The notes below the pieces were generated by a model, which saw nothing but the letters and a program-made list of their open reading frames with translations, did not search any database and had not been told where the DNA came from. DNA of 59,583 nt from Thermomucor indicae-seudaticae (Eukaryota > Mucoromycota > Mucoromycetes > Mucorales > Lichtheimiaceae), in NCBI GenBank assembly GCA_000787465.1, contig JSYX01000151.1, positions 1 to 59,583 on the forward strand, read 5' to 3'. Both the position numbers and the translations under genes were made by a program. Numbering within the stretch: the stretch's first letter is position 1; the number at the start of each line of letters is the position of its first letter. Positions 49,138 to 59,583 of this stretch are shown here, in pieces.

Positions 49138-49359
49138 ATTAAGACTTCTTTCGACAATGTACATTTCTCTTTTTCTTCGTTGAATATATATCATCACGTA
49201 TTCCCGGCAACATTTCCATCGAACAGTCTATGTCTGCTGCACATGGAGTGTCCGCATGTCGCAGTGAAGCATCAGGTTTGGCTTAAAAGTCCGCATAGTT
49301 TCGTTATCCTCCGTGGTGCCAACGCATCCACGTTACCCGAAACTTTATACTGAATAACG

Positions 49360-50790
49360 ATGCATCGTTTAGTCGCGGCAGGCCTGATCGCACTATCGAT
49401 CGTCTCTTCGGTGCTAGCTCAAGCTAGCGTTCCCTTGCGGACGCACTCCATTTCTATGCCTTACATAGGTAAAATTTTATCGTTGTCTTGTCCGCTGACC
49501 ATGCGCGTTCCAGATGATAAACAGCTCGATCCTTATACTTGACTTGTTGTAGACGATGACTTGCAAAACCGGTGGTTTGACTTTGGTGGTGATACCATTA
49601 TCAATACAAACCGCCACATTCGTCTTACAAACAACCGGCAATCGCAACAGGGGTACCTATGGTCTCGGCTGGTACGAATTCTGTCCAGAGTCAAAGTTTC
49701 CCTCGTTGCTCACGGTCTTTGTCTAGCCATTGACTGCCGCCAATTTTGAAGTCGAATTCGAGTTTAATGTCGACGGTCAGAGCGGTCACCTTTACGGAGA
49801 CGGCTTTGCCAGTGAGTTCTAAGGGGTTTGTGCGCGAGCGGCCGGCAGGTTGCTCATATGTGTTTACGGATAGTGTGGCTTACAAAGCAAAGAATGACAC
49901 CTGGCCCCGTCTTTGGATCTGTTAATCAGTTTGAAGGTCTTGGAATCTTCTTTGATACCTACGACAACGAGCGAGCACATGTAAGTATCATTGATCCGCC
50001 TCTCACTGGGAAATATTCACCCTTCTGAACTCTTGCAAGCGTCATACGTTTCCATACATTTCGGCTATGCTCGGAGACGGTGTCAAATCATACGAGAATG
50101 ACAAGGATGGTAGTACCACTGAGCTTGCTGGCTGCGAGGTACGTTCCATCGCGACGTTCACTCTGCGTCCCCGTGAACTCATATATACATGTGTGTTGCT
50201 TCCAACGCAGGCCAATTTTCGAGCGAAGCCCTTTCCAACAAAGGCGCGCTTCACTTACTATAAAAACAATTACATGCAGTTGGATGTAATGTGGCGAAGT
50301 GAAGATGAATGGGAACAGTGTTTCAAGGTACGCGAAACCAAGGAATAAGTGTATTCCATCCAAGTCTGCAAGCAGTCATTTGATCATTAAACCGTTCCAA
50401 AGGTCTCGGATGTTCAGCTACCAGATCAGATCTATCTTGGATTCACTGCACACACCGGTGAAGTTACTGGTATGACTGCTGTTAAATGTACACACTTAAT
50501 GCTTTCGATAACCATTCTTCTCCAGATAATCACGACATCATTGGCGTTAGCACAAAGACTTTGATTCCGAAGCCGAAAGAACCTGTTACGGTAGGATTAT
50601 CCATGTCTTGATACGAAGGGTGCTAGTACTTAATTAACTATTGTTTTAGGCTACCCCGCAAAAAAGTAAAAAGAGCTCAGGCGGATTCTTCTCTTTCCTT
50701 CTCAAACTTTTGGCAGCTGGCGCTCTGGTTGGCGTCTTGTTCGTTGCCTACAGGATATATGACAACAATAACAGAATGAAAAGATTTTGA
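49360..50790 (+). CDS. L-type lectin cargo receptor (VIP36/ERGIC-53 family)
   Basis: Nine exons (49360-49468, 49553-49671, 49727-49811, 49874-49980, 50040-50138, 50211-50327, 50403-50469, 50526-50590, 50650-50790) give 302 residues. There is a signal peptide (about residues 1-20), then a leguminous-lectin fold: WFDFGGDTIIN, NFEVEFEFNV, GDGFAMWLT, NQFEGLGIFFDTYDN (carbohydrate/Ca-site Asp and Asn) and QIYLGFTAHTGE. A single membrane segment near the C-terminus (LKLLAAGALVGVLFVAYRIY) is followed by a short cytosolic tail ending MKRF. It cycles between ER and Golgi carrying high-mannose glycoproteins (family knowledge). The terminal Phe and basic tail suit ER-exit/retrieval signals. Confidence 0.9.
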
Positions 50791-51114
50791 ACCCCTCAAT
50801 AAAAGCAAAAAATAACATCGTTTTTGCAAAGTTGTGCGTCGAAGAGCAGAGTTGCCCAATGTTCGAGTGTTTAGGCTTCCGCTAGGATTCCTTAGATTGC
50901 ATCCCGGATCGCGCTCTCGAATCGTCCTCTTTCTACAAAGGTACGTATCCGTACGGATGCATGAGTCTGTGCATCCATCCATTCTGTTAGGCGTTATACT
51001 GATAGAGTCATCACCTTATTTTATACATCTTACTATCGATACATCGTATTTACTTCGACTTTGACGGATGGATTCGGTATTTTTTCTACATGTGCGAATG
51101 AACGACAGGTCATT
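50791..51114. other. RPS5 promoter with probable leader intron
   Basis: A canonical donor (AAG|GTACGT at 50941) and an acceptor (GACAG ending at 51108) bracket a probable 168-nt intron in the 5' leader, six bases before the RPS5 start. Leader introns are common in ribosomal protein genes. The exon upstream has only a short ATG frame that stops quickly. Confidence 0.45.
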
Positions 51115-52079
<965 letters not shown>

Positions 52080-52137
52080 TGATCAAATTTTTGACTTACC
52101 GGACATTGTTTTCTTTTCGGTTTTCACTTGCAGGAAA

Positions 52138-53079
52138 ATGCAGCGTTTTGCTTTGGCGTTATGCGTTCTTGTCATTTCGGGCTACTACGTACTGTCTCGC
52201 AGAAGCAGAAAGCGCGTTCAGGTTGTACCTGTCAAGAGTGAGAGAGTTGTCATTGTTGGTTGCTCTTCCGGAATTGGCGAGGAACTCGCTCTCCAATATG
52301 CTGTTCGCGGCGCTCGGCTCGCGCTATTTGCTCGGCGGGCTGATCGTCTTGAATCGCTGTCTACAAGATGCAAACTTCTTGGCGCGACCGACGTTGTTGT
52401 TGTTCCCGGAGATGTTGCAAGGAATGAAGATTTAGAACGCCTAGTGGAAGAGACTCGGACACACCTCGAAGGTGTCGACACCGTCATTTACTGCGCAGGC
52501 CTGATTTCGGTGCGTCCGTTCCTTGAAGCCTGCGGGGTACAGGCGAGTGATGTGTGCTCAGTCACTGAGCAACGGGCGTCCGACCTTGATCGAGCTATCG
52601 AAACCATTACGACGGTTAACTACACAGCAGCAGTCCGTCTTATGCGAATGGTGTTGCCACTTTTAATCAAGAGCTCTCGCGCACCAAATGTAATGGTCAT
52701 GTCTTCACTTGCTGGGAAAGTGGGTGCGCCGACGCGATCCCTTTATGCAGGATCAAAACATGCGCTTCACGGATTTTTCGATTCGTTGAGAGTAGAAGTG
52801 GAACCGTACGGCGTCCACGTGGGTATCATTTGCCCCGGCACCGTCGACACAGAGCTACGCCATACCGCGGTCGACAGCAAACTTGGAACGGGTGTTGTAG
52901 CTGGGTCAAAACGTGGAAAGCTGACGCCGAAGCAAGTGGCTCGCAGGACCTTGGAAGCATCAGACAGAAGAGAACGTGAGGTATACATACCTGCGACGAT
53001 GGGATATGCTGCTTTATGGGGCAAGCTGCTGGCCAGTTCCTGGGTTGATTGGGCCGCCAAAAAGAAATACAAGCTGTAA
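52138..53079 (+). CDS. ER-anchored short-chain dehydrogenase/reductase
   Basis: An uninterrupted 313-residue frame starts at 52138, just after a possible leader-intron acceptor (TTGCAG at about 52128-52133). An N-terminal membrane anchor (FALALCVLVISGYYVL) is followed by a Rossmann fold with the NAD(P)-binding GCSSGIGEELA, the strand-4 CAG (usually NAG), a catalytic SS in VMSSLAGKVG and YAGSKHALHGF (YxxxK). PGTVDT and the C-terminal KKKYKL are also present. It resembles DHRS7/11-beta-HSD-type membrane SDRs that act on lipids, steroids or retinoid-like carbonyls; the substrate cannot be told. The Arg pair in FARRAD after strand 2 suggests NADPH preference. Codon use looks GC-richer than neighbours, and the lack of introns contrasts with the rest of the window. 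Confidence 0.88.
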   Translation: MQRFALALCVLVISGYYVLSRRSRKRVQVVPVKSERVVIVGCSSGIGEELALQYAVRGARLALFARRADRLESLSTRCKLLGATDVVVVPGDVARNEDLERLVEETRTHLEGVDTVIYCAGLISVRPFLEACGVQASDVCSVTEQRASDLDRAIETITTVNYTAAVRLMRMVLPLLIKSSRAPNVMVMSSLAGKVGAPTRSLYAGSKHALHGFFDSLRVEVEPYGVHVGIICPGTVDTELRHTAVDSKLGTGVVAGSKRGKLTPKQVARRTLEASDRREREVYIPATMGYAALWGKLLASSWVDWAAKKKYKL

Positions 53080-53330
53080 AATTATGTACTGGGTCTTCAA
53101 GCATCCTCTTCCGGAAATTCCGTTTGCGCTAAACAAGTTTACGTTTGCATCTGTTTGATACGTATCGTTTATTGCTTACTAGAAATCTACACAGTATGGA
53201 CAAAAAAAGGTTCCTTAGATAGATGGTTTCGTGCATATCGTACAACTAAGGCTGCTGGGAAAAATAGACTATGTACCGTGAGTGGTCTAAGAATGGAGGA
53301 ACTTGGAGCTGGAAATTGAATGGGCTTCGT

Positions 53331-53672
53331 TCAGTAAGACGTCAAGCTTCGTTCTCGCTCTTTTTTAGTACGCTTTGCTTCAGCTTGCAGCATCTTTTTG
53401 TAATCAGCTGTTCCACTTGGAGGAATACCCGGACTGAGTCCCAGAGCGGTACTCGGTGAGACACGCGAGAAACCAAACCATCCAAACTTGAATACGAGTT
53501 CGTTTGCCAAGATCTCGCCAAAGCCCAACATGACTCCGTTAAAGAATGGAAGCACCAGGTTCACGGCAGTCGAACGAAGAATCCACAACAGCGTAGGATT
53601 TCGGTACCAAGGCTCGCGTCGAACAACCGTTGTCCTTGTCTGCTCAATGATTACGGTGTTGGCGTCTGTCAT
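53331..53672 (-). CDS. Mitochondrial outer-membrane insertion factor Mim1 (Tom13)
   Basis: A single exon of 113 residues. The core NPTLLWILRSTAVNLVLPF, then FNGVMLGFGEILANELVFKFGW, is the conserved Mim1/Tom13 membrane segment with its glycine-rich face. A short polar N-terminus and a Lys/Arg-rich tail flank it. Mim1, with Mim2, inserts helical and multi-span proteins into the mitochondrial outer membrane; the family is fungal. The start at 53672 is the Met closest to the conserved block; an upstream in-frame Met adds 13 residues. Its promoter must lie in the 140 bases shared with the divergent OST5/TMEM258 gene. Confidence 0.85.
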   Translation of the reverse strand: MTDANTVIIEQTRTTVVRREPWYRNPTLLWILRSTAVNLVLPFFNGVMLGFGEILANELVFKFGWFGFSRVSPSTALGLSPGIPPSGTADYKKMLQAEAKRTKKERERSLTSY

Positions 53673-53812
53673 CGCAATTCTCCCAGGACCTGCCAAGTTA
53701 TAATGTAGCACGAAATGTTTGGTGTCGGGGTGGAAAACTTGTAAGGTCCTGAAAAGGCGACACGCTGCATTTTGGTCTCTTTACCCTTCCTGCCGTCTAC
53801 ATCTGTCGCGAC

Positions 53813-54176
53813 ATGACTGCACTTGTACGTCCAACTACTAAGCCGCTTTTCCAACATCGCGTTCACACAAACAGCATTAGGACGACTGGAATGCAGCCTC
53901 TCCATTAAGCGCTCCTGTGCCTGTTGGCTTATATCCGCTCTTAGCATACATCTTTCTGTCCGGAGGTCTGCTGGCAGGCGGAATGTTTGTCATGTAAGAA
54001 CTTTTGGTCTATCATAATCCAACCACTATAACGGAACCGCGTTAATAACGCTGACTCATAATAGTCAAAGCAAAACCACATCCGTCGTCAAGCAGTTCCA
54101 GGCATCCCTATTAGCATCCCTTTTTTTGGGTTTCGGTGCCGTGTTCACTTTTATTTCAGTCGGCATATATGTTTAA
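53813..54176 (+). CDS. Oligosaccharyltransferase subunit Ost5/TMEM258
   Basis: Three tiny exons (53813-53824, 53881-53993, 54065-54176) give 78 residues, nearly the size of human TMEM258 (79). After DDWNAASPLSAPVPVGLYP come two membrane helices, LLAYIFLSGGLLAGGMFV and LLASLFLGFGAVFTFISVGIYV (listed by parts), joined by KTTSVVKQFQ. The ASLFLGFG block and the terminal VGIYV are the family hallmark. The subunit belongs to the ER oligosaccharyltransferase complex that N-glycosylates nascent proteins. The first exon is only 12 nt (MTAL); donor GTACGT and acceptor CATTAG fit. No single exon is long enough to stand out by ORF length alone. Confidence 0.86.
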
Positions 54177-56739
54177 AGGAAAAAGGCTTTCTTTATGCTG
54201 TATATCATATTTCGCACTGGTGAAGTTCGAAGCGAAAAAAAGGCTCGAATTAGCCTCAAAGACTGAATGAGCCGAATGGAACGTGGAGCTTACGAAAGAA
54301 GGAAGACAAAAGTGATGATAAGGAAATTTACAGTTTTACGGGTTAAAGGAGTCCATCATAGCGGAAGGAGACATAAATGAGTGCAAATCGAGATGAAGAC
54401 GTACTCGAGAGCTCTTGAAGCACGACTTTATTCGAATTTGGTGTCCTGACTATTTTGTTTCTTTTCTCGATGCCTAATGGCATACACATCAGGTACCGCC
54501 CGAAACAATATTAATAACCATGTATTGTAAGTTTACACAGTTTTGCCTTCTCAATGCGAGAATGACTCACCTGTTATGCTGCAAGATACGTGCAAAGTTA
54601 TCGTCAGTGTCATCATAAAATATCGAGCCATATCATCATGCAATGTTCGGACATAGTAAACATAGTATTTTATGCAAGTGATGACCGGTGTCTGTTGCAC
54701 GCCGCGATGTCTATGAAGCAATTCATTGCAGCAAAAAGCAGAGCATCCAGCATATCGAATAATTACCGTGGCATTTCCGTAATATCAATCTTGTTACATG
54801 ATGTGATTCGTCCGCGTCATATGCATTCATTTGTGTAATATCTGTCCTGCTTGTTCGACTAAACGTGCGGTAACAGGCTGGAAGCATCATTACAAAGACA
54901 TCACGTGATAACAGTGTTTGTGTTCAGCATTTACTGGATATTCACCGGATGCTGCCTGCTGGTATACTTGCCACATAACAGCTTGCTATTGGGTGCTCTG
55001 GTAACACTTAGCTGTTGCTGTACCTGAATGTTGCCTTACTAGACCAGACAGAGCCTAGTAGCGTTACTTTTTTCTTATCCATTATACACGCGATTATGCA
55101 GCACTCGAACGAGCTTTCTGTCCAACCTGAACCTTTAGCAGCAATTGAAGTGGTAGAACAGCAAGAAAGAAGAGCGGTGATGGAGCAGCTTGAGGAGCCG
55201 CGGCCGGACGAGACAGGCCCGAGCAATCTCGTGCTAGTAGCTCAAGCGAAAGCTGATCTCCAAGCGAAGAAGCTTGCCATCGCTGAACAATGTGTCTGCT
55301 GCAAGACTTATGGGCTGCTGACAAAGGTGGAGATCAGAGAAGAAAATGTACAAGCCGTGGCATCCAACGAACGGATGCGCGGTGCCGATCATGTTTATCG
55401 GCACGTAAGGCACTGGTGTTGACTTACAGATTAAAGGGCACGCACCAAGACGGAAAAAAATCCAGTATATCGTCTTGTACCCTTATGTAGCATTTGCATT
55501 TAATGTCTCATACTTAAACGTTGTCTGACCACACACGAAAATCTTGACAAGCTGCAAACGATACTGCATCAAGATCGACATTTCATGCGTAGACCATCTC
55601 TTAATCCTAACGAGGAGTGATGTCATTAACTTCTTACGAAATTTGTCCGGCACCAAAATAAGTTTATTAACCATAAACGTTCGAGAACAAAAGCACATGG
55701 AAAAGCGAGCACTTTATATACTCGGGTCAGCAAGAAAACAAATAAACCTCGAAACCACTGCTAAGCTCTCACAGAATTGCTGTGGAATAGATTGAATCAT
55801 TGCTTATTGCAACCGTGTATCTCGGACCCGGAACGATCTAGCTGCAAAAAACTTCTCACAGCCAGCCTTAAAAGAGTCCTTTCTCCATTCGAGATCATGG
55901 CCATCGTCGGCCATGGGGAGGAGAAAACAAAAAGCCTGACGAGGCCGCACAAAATTCCGAATTTTGGGTTTCGGCTCTTAAGCTCAACCGAGTATCTATA
56001 GAACTTCGTGATGATACACTGATGCCTTTTTCTTCATATTGAGAAGTACTGGTGTCCAATCATTGTTTATGTTTGCTGTGAACACACGTACTTCACCAGA
56101 AAGTCAAATCGGAAATGGAATCAGTGCAAAAGGGTCTTTGCCAGTAGAGCACATCAGACGGAAAAATTCAGTATTACGCACAGATTCGCGTAGCAAGGAG
56201 TTACGTACATGGCTTATTCTCTCCTGTTTCGTAAGTTTTTCTTCTAATGATGGTTATTTCGAAGACGTTATGGTTATTCCCTATCATGACTTATTCCTGG
56301 AATTGTATCCATAACATCTGTAAACTCTGAGTTGTTCTCTTAGGCAATGCGCAAAGCACACAGGACTGCGTCAATGATTGACCCCACGATTAAGGATCAT
56401 GGTCACTTGCATACTTGGAAAATGATTTATCCTCTCGTAGAACAAAACTCGCGTGCCTTTGAGATGAAAATAGACATAGACGACGTTGTCTTACGACGAC
56501 GGTAGCATACTGCGTCTTTACGTCCGAATGCCCTGACCGTCAACGCTTCGGTATGCTTGTTGTGTCACTACATCCTAGAAGTAAATCAATTCTAATTGTA
56601 TGTTCTGGTCCGCACGACCACAGAAGCATCGTCTGCGCCATCAGGTTGTGACAACAATGTGGGTCGGGTGGGCGACCGCTGGCAAGTATCTCCCTTCCTT
56701 TCAGCAGAGAAGACCTACCCTTACTAACAACTTTCGCAG
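54177..56739. other. Gene-poor stretch with degraded coding scraps
   Basis: I do not see an intact gene. Possible remnants include a forward 108-residue frame at 55097-55423 (listed separately) and exon-like pieces at 56036-56314 and 56343-56505, the latter after a good acceptor (CTCTTAG), encoding a helical segment starting AMRKAHRTASM. They may be upstream parts of the TnpB/Fanzor-like fragment that follows, but frames and order are broken. Confidence 0.35.
55097..55423 (+). CDS. Hypothetical protein, 108 residues
   Basis: An open frame begins MQHSNELSVQPEPL and is acidic and helical (EVVEQQERRAVMEQLEEP) before a Cys-containing stretch (EQCVCCKTYGLLTKVEI). No family is recognised. The mix of Glu/Gln helix and a CxxxCC-like cluster is reminiscent of small DNA-binding or transposon-associated proteins, but this is only an impression. 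No clear splice partners are visible. Confidence 0.25.
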
Positions 56740-56967
56740 TTCCAGAATCGTGACGTGAACGCTGGCAGAAACATTAGAGATATACTTATTGCATACAGTC
56801 AGGGTGTCGATTACATTCTAGACCTACACAGGTCCGACCGTGTGAAGGAGCCGGACGACAGGGAATCGCCAACTCAGGGCGCAATGTGGAAGTCGGGGAA
56901 ATCATTCTCCGCACTTCATAGTCACTCATACCTGTGCAAATGGCGACCCCACTGTTTCTTCCTTTAA
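56740..56967 (+). mobile_element. Fragment with TnpB/Fanzor C-terminal motif
   Basis: After a plausible acceptor (TTCGCAG, ending 56739), the frame encodes FQNRDVNAGRNIRDILIA. NRDxNAxxNI is the hallmark of the RuvC-III end of TnpB and its eukaryotic relatives, the Fanzor nucleases, which are widespread in Mucoromycota mobile elements (established knowledge). The zinc-ribbon cysteine pairs that should precede it are not found in frame, and the frame ends soon after at 56967, so this is at most a decayed fragment. No terminal repeats or reRNA-like element were identified. An alternative is an unrelated chance match. Confidence 0.45.
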
Positions 56968-57049
56968 AAAGCTCGTTAACGGTGTTGGCGTCAATCTGAA
57001 TTACCTGTACTAGAATAGCAACAATAAATCGACAAGATTATCCGCAATT

Positions 57050-59079
57050 ATGCAAACAACGGCAGGCACAAGTGAAGTTGAACACAATTGGAAGTTTGCT
57101 CAATGCTTTGGTGACAAGGGCGAATCCGACGACATAACCGAAGGTAAGTCTAAGGGCCCTTTATAAATATCTCTTGCGTATTATAGAAAGGTGCTGGGTT
57201 TCTTTCACTTCTATTCGAGAGATTGCCATCTCTGTCCTGAATAGAGAGGTTGTGGTGTATATGGCTACTATCGGCCGACGGGGAAATATTTCCGACAATG
57301 CATCACGCTGCATCATCCCAAAGGAGAGCACGGGATAATTTCGAAACATGGATTTCTGATACACGAGTCATAATTCCTGTAGCTGATATCATTTCGGCTG
57401 TCGAGTTCGATCACACTGGCGATTATCTAGCAACGGGTGACAAGGGCGGACGTGTAGTCTTGTTTGAGCGCAATGAGAGTGTAAGTTTGCATAAGAATAG
57501 CAGGCCAATTTTCATGTCTGATAAATGGACTCTCTGCTTTTTACCTGTTTCCAGAAAAAAGGATGCGAATACAAGTTTCATACCGAGTTCCAGTCTCATG
57601 AACCAGAGTTCGACTATCTCAAGAGTTTGGAAATTGAAGAGAAAATCAACAAGATCAAATGGTGTCGACGAACAAACGCCGCCCACTTTTTACTATCGAC
57701 AAACGGTAGGCGAAATCAGCCCGTTACTTAATCGCCGAGTTTCCTGACAGACTCTAGACAAAACGATTAAACTGTGGAAGGTGTTCGAACGAAATTTGAA
57801 GATAGTACACGAAAACAACTTGAGCAATGCAGCGACTCTTACATCAGGATTACCGCCGGCAAACACACCACCCGCTCGGCAACTCCTAAAATCCTTAACG
57901 TTACCTAAACTCATGATACACGATACCATCATTGCTGCCATGCCAAGGCGGATTTATGCAAACGGTAACGCCTTTAGAATATCAACATTAGCTCGGTAGG
58001 CTTACGAGTTGATCGTTTGCCAGCACACGCATACCATATCAATTCCATTTCTGTCAACTCGGATGGCGAAACGTATATATCAGCGGACGATTTAAGAATC
58101 AATCTCTGGAACCTAGATATCTCGGATCAGAGCTTCAGTTAGTAGCAGCTCCCAGGTCCTGCAACAAATAATTAACCAGCAACTCTAGATATTGTCGATA
58201 TTAAACCGGCAAACATGGAAGAGCTTACAGAAGTCATCACAGCTGCGGAATTCCATCCTTTACAGTGCAATCTTTTTATGTATAGCAGTAGTAAAGGCAC
58301 GATAAAGCTGGCGGATATGCGTGAGTCGGCACTGTGCGACCAACGTGCAAAAGGCAAGTCTACGTAAAATTGAAGGGTATATGCCAGTTTCTGAGACACG
58401 GTTGCTCTGTAGTCTTTGAAGTCCCTGAAGACCCGAACAACCGATCATTCTTCTCAGAAATTATCTCATCCATATCCGATATCAAATTCAGTGGAGACGG
58501 CCGGTATATTCTTTCGCGTGACTATCTTACGTTGAAATTGTGGGATATTAATATGGAGAATAAGCCGATCGCGACTGTAAACATTCATGATCACTTGCGA
58601 AGCAAACTATGTGATCTATATGAGAATGACTGCATCTTTGACAAGTTTGAATGCACTTTTAGTGGTGACGGCAAGTGAGTAGTAATAACGCGAAGGATTT
58701 GTGTGACAGTCTAATTAACGTTCATTATGCAAGGAACATGATGACTGGTTCGTACAGCAACAACATCTATCTATACAACTGCGAAACTCTTGCCGAGATC
58801 AATTTACATGCTGACAAGGGCGCCTTTAAAGCAAAACGGTTGGGTTCAGCCAAGAATAAAATGGCCATGGGTGGCAATCGCAACGGAGTGAAAGGACGGA
58901 GAGAGGATGTCGATGCGGTTGATTTCAATAAGAAAATCCTTCACGCTTCATGGCACCCACGAGAGAATTCAATCGCAGTTGCTGCAACCAATAACTTGTT
59001 CATCTTCACGTAAGTCTCAATGTAACCTACGTAAATGGACAAGTTACTAACTGTGTTTGTTTTAGTGAGTCAGCTTAAT
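57050..59079 (+). CDS. PP2A regulatory subunit B (PR55/Cdc55)
   Basis: Nine exons (57050-57143, 57383-57480, 57555-57705, 57758-57964, 58024-58137, 58189-58353, 58413-58674, 58734-59009, 59067-59079) give 459 residues. It follows the PR55 seven-blade WD propeller: [103 protein letters not shown] and [13 protein letters not shown]. It targets PP2A to CDK-phosphorylated substrates in mitosis and the cell cycle. Intron 6 (58354-58412) uses a GC donor (AAG|GCAAGT). The first intron (239 nt) is long for this window. The last exon is only 13 nt. Confidence 0.93.
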
Positions 59080-59583
59080 CATTGCTGTTCTTTTGTTCGT
59101 ATTCAGATGGCACTTGGTGGCAGAATATATTGGAACTTCTCTGTTAAAAAACTCTATTGTTCACTCGCATGTAAACTCGGTTCACACCGGCCCAGGCACC
59201 ATCTTTGCGGTGAATGCTGGCCAGCTTTGCGTTAGATAAAATCATTTTAACGCTATAAATTTGTACATGGCTAGCTGCTGCTGTACACGCTTTTACGAGA
59301 TACGGTTTTTGAATACTTTTTGCGTCTTCGGTTGGTAGTGTTTGCATCACCTTCAAGTGAAATTTCCGCCATGCTTTAACGATGTTCCGCAGTGAAATAG
59401 CACTGTGATATGAAAACCTTATACGCTACGAACGCTTATGGTATGTATCTATGCGTTCGGCTGGCTTCGCAACAGATCACGCGTAAGAGGAGTGGTCATC
59501 AATGTGAACTTTCGAACAGCAGAAACGCTTGCGTCAGTTGTTTGAAACAATGTGCGGAAATCATATAAAAAGACGAGTGCAGT
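59080..59583. other. Right margin, no gene seen
   Basis: This is the 3' flank of CDC55 and unannotated sequence to the window edge. Short frames on both strands have no motifs. Confidence 0.4.

Overview
This window reads as nuclear DNA of an early-diverging fungus, most likely a Mucoromycota (Mucorales-type) genome. That placement is an inference. It rests on compact protein genes cut by many short GT-AG introns (about 45-80 nt), on fungus-specific genes (PacC/Rim101, the Mim1 outer-membrane insertion factor, a Brl1/Brr6 nuclear-envelope protein), and on genes that Dikarya usually lack, such as taspase 1. No rRNA, tRNA, CRISPR array or intact transposon was recognised. Exon-intron models were built by hand: every junction was checked for reading phase and for agreement with the family's conserved blocks, but there is no transcript evidence.

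Left third (1-19.3 kb): a reverse-strand gene fuses a rhomboid-like membrane domain to a lumenal glycosyltransferase-like domain. A nine-exon forward taspase 1 gene follows. It converges on an intact 13-exon fatty-acid transporter/very-long-chain acyl-CoA synthetase gene (FAT1), and next to that lies a decayed tandem copy of the same gene. Then come the alkaline-pH regulator PacC with a cluster of PacC-type GCCAAG hexamers upstream, a frameshifted protein-phosphatase-1/CBM21 glycogen-targeting gene, and a TALE homeobox gene.

Middle (19.3-40.7 kb): a 4-kb gene-poor stretch, a small AT-hook plus Sds3-like coiled-coil gene, a PAQR/Izh membrane receptor, a bHLH regulator, ASCC1 (KH plus 2H domain), a Brl1/Brr6-type protein, the splicing factor Saf4/CCDC130, an unrecognised two-exon gene, a 3.4-kb gene-poor stretch, cytochrome b5 and a glutamine-synthetase-like enzyme.

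Right third (43.7-59.6 kb): a dense housekeeping block. It holds a STYX-like dual-specificity phosphatase, a small WWE-like protein, TFIIH subunit Tfb3/MAT1, actin capping protein beta, an L-type lectin cargo receptor, ribosomal protein Rps5 (uS7), an ER-anchored short-chain dehydrogenase, Mim1 divergent from the 78-residue oligosaccharyltransferase subunit Ost5/TMEM258, a fragment with the TnpB/Fanzor C-terminal motif, and the PP2A B regulatory subunit Cdc55. Functions represented are lipid activation, secretory-pathway glycosylation and cargo handling, transcription and splicing, and phosphatase signalling. Neighbours do not form one pathway, as is normal for a eukaryotic chromosome.
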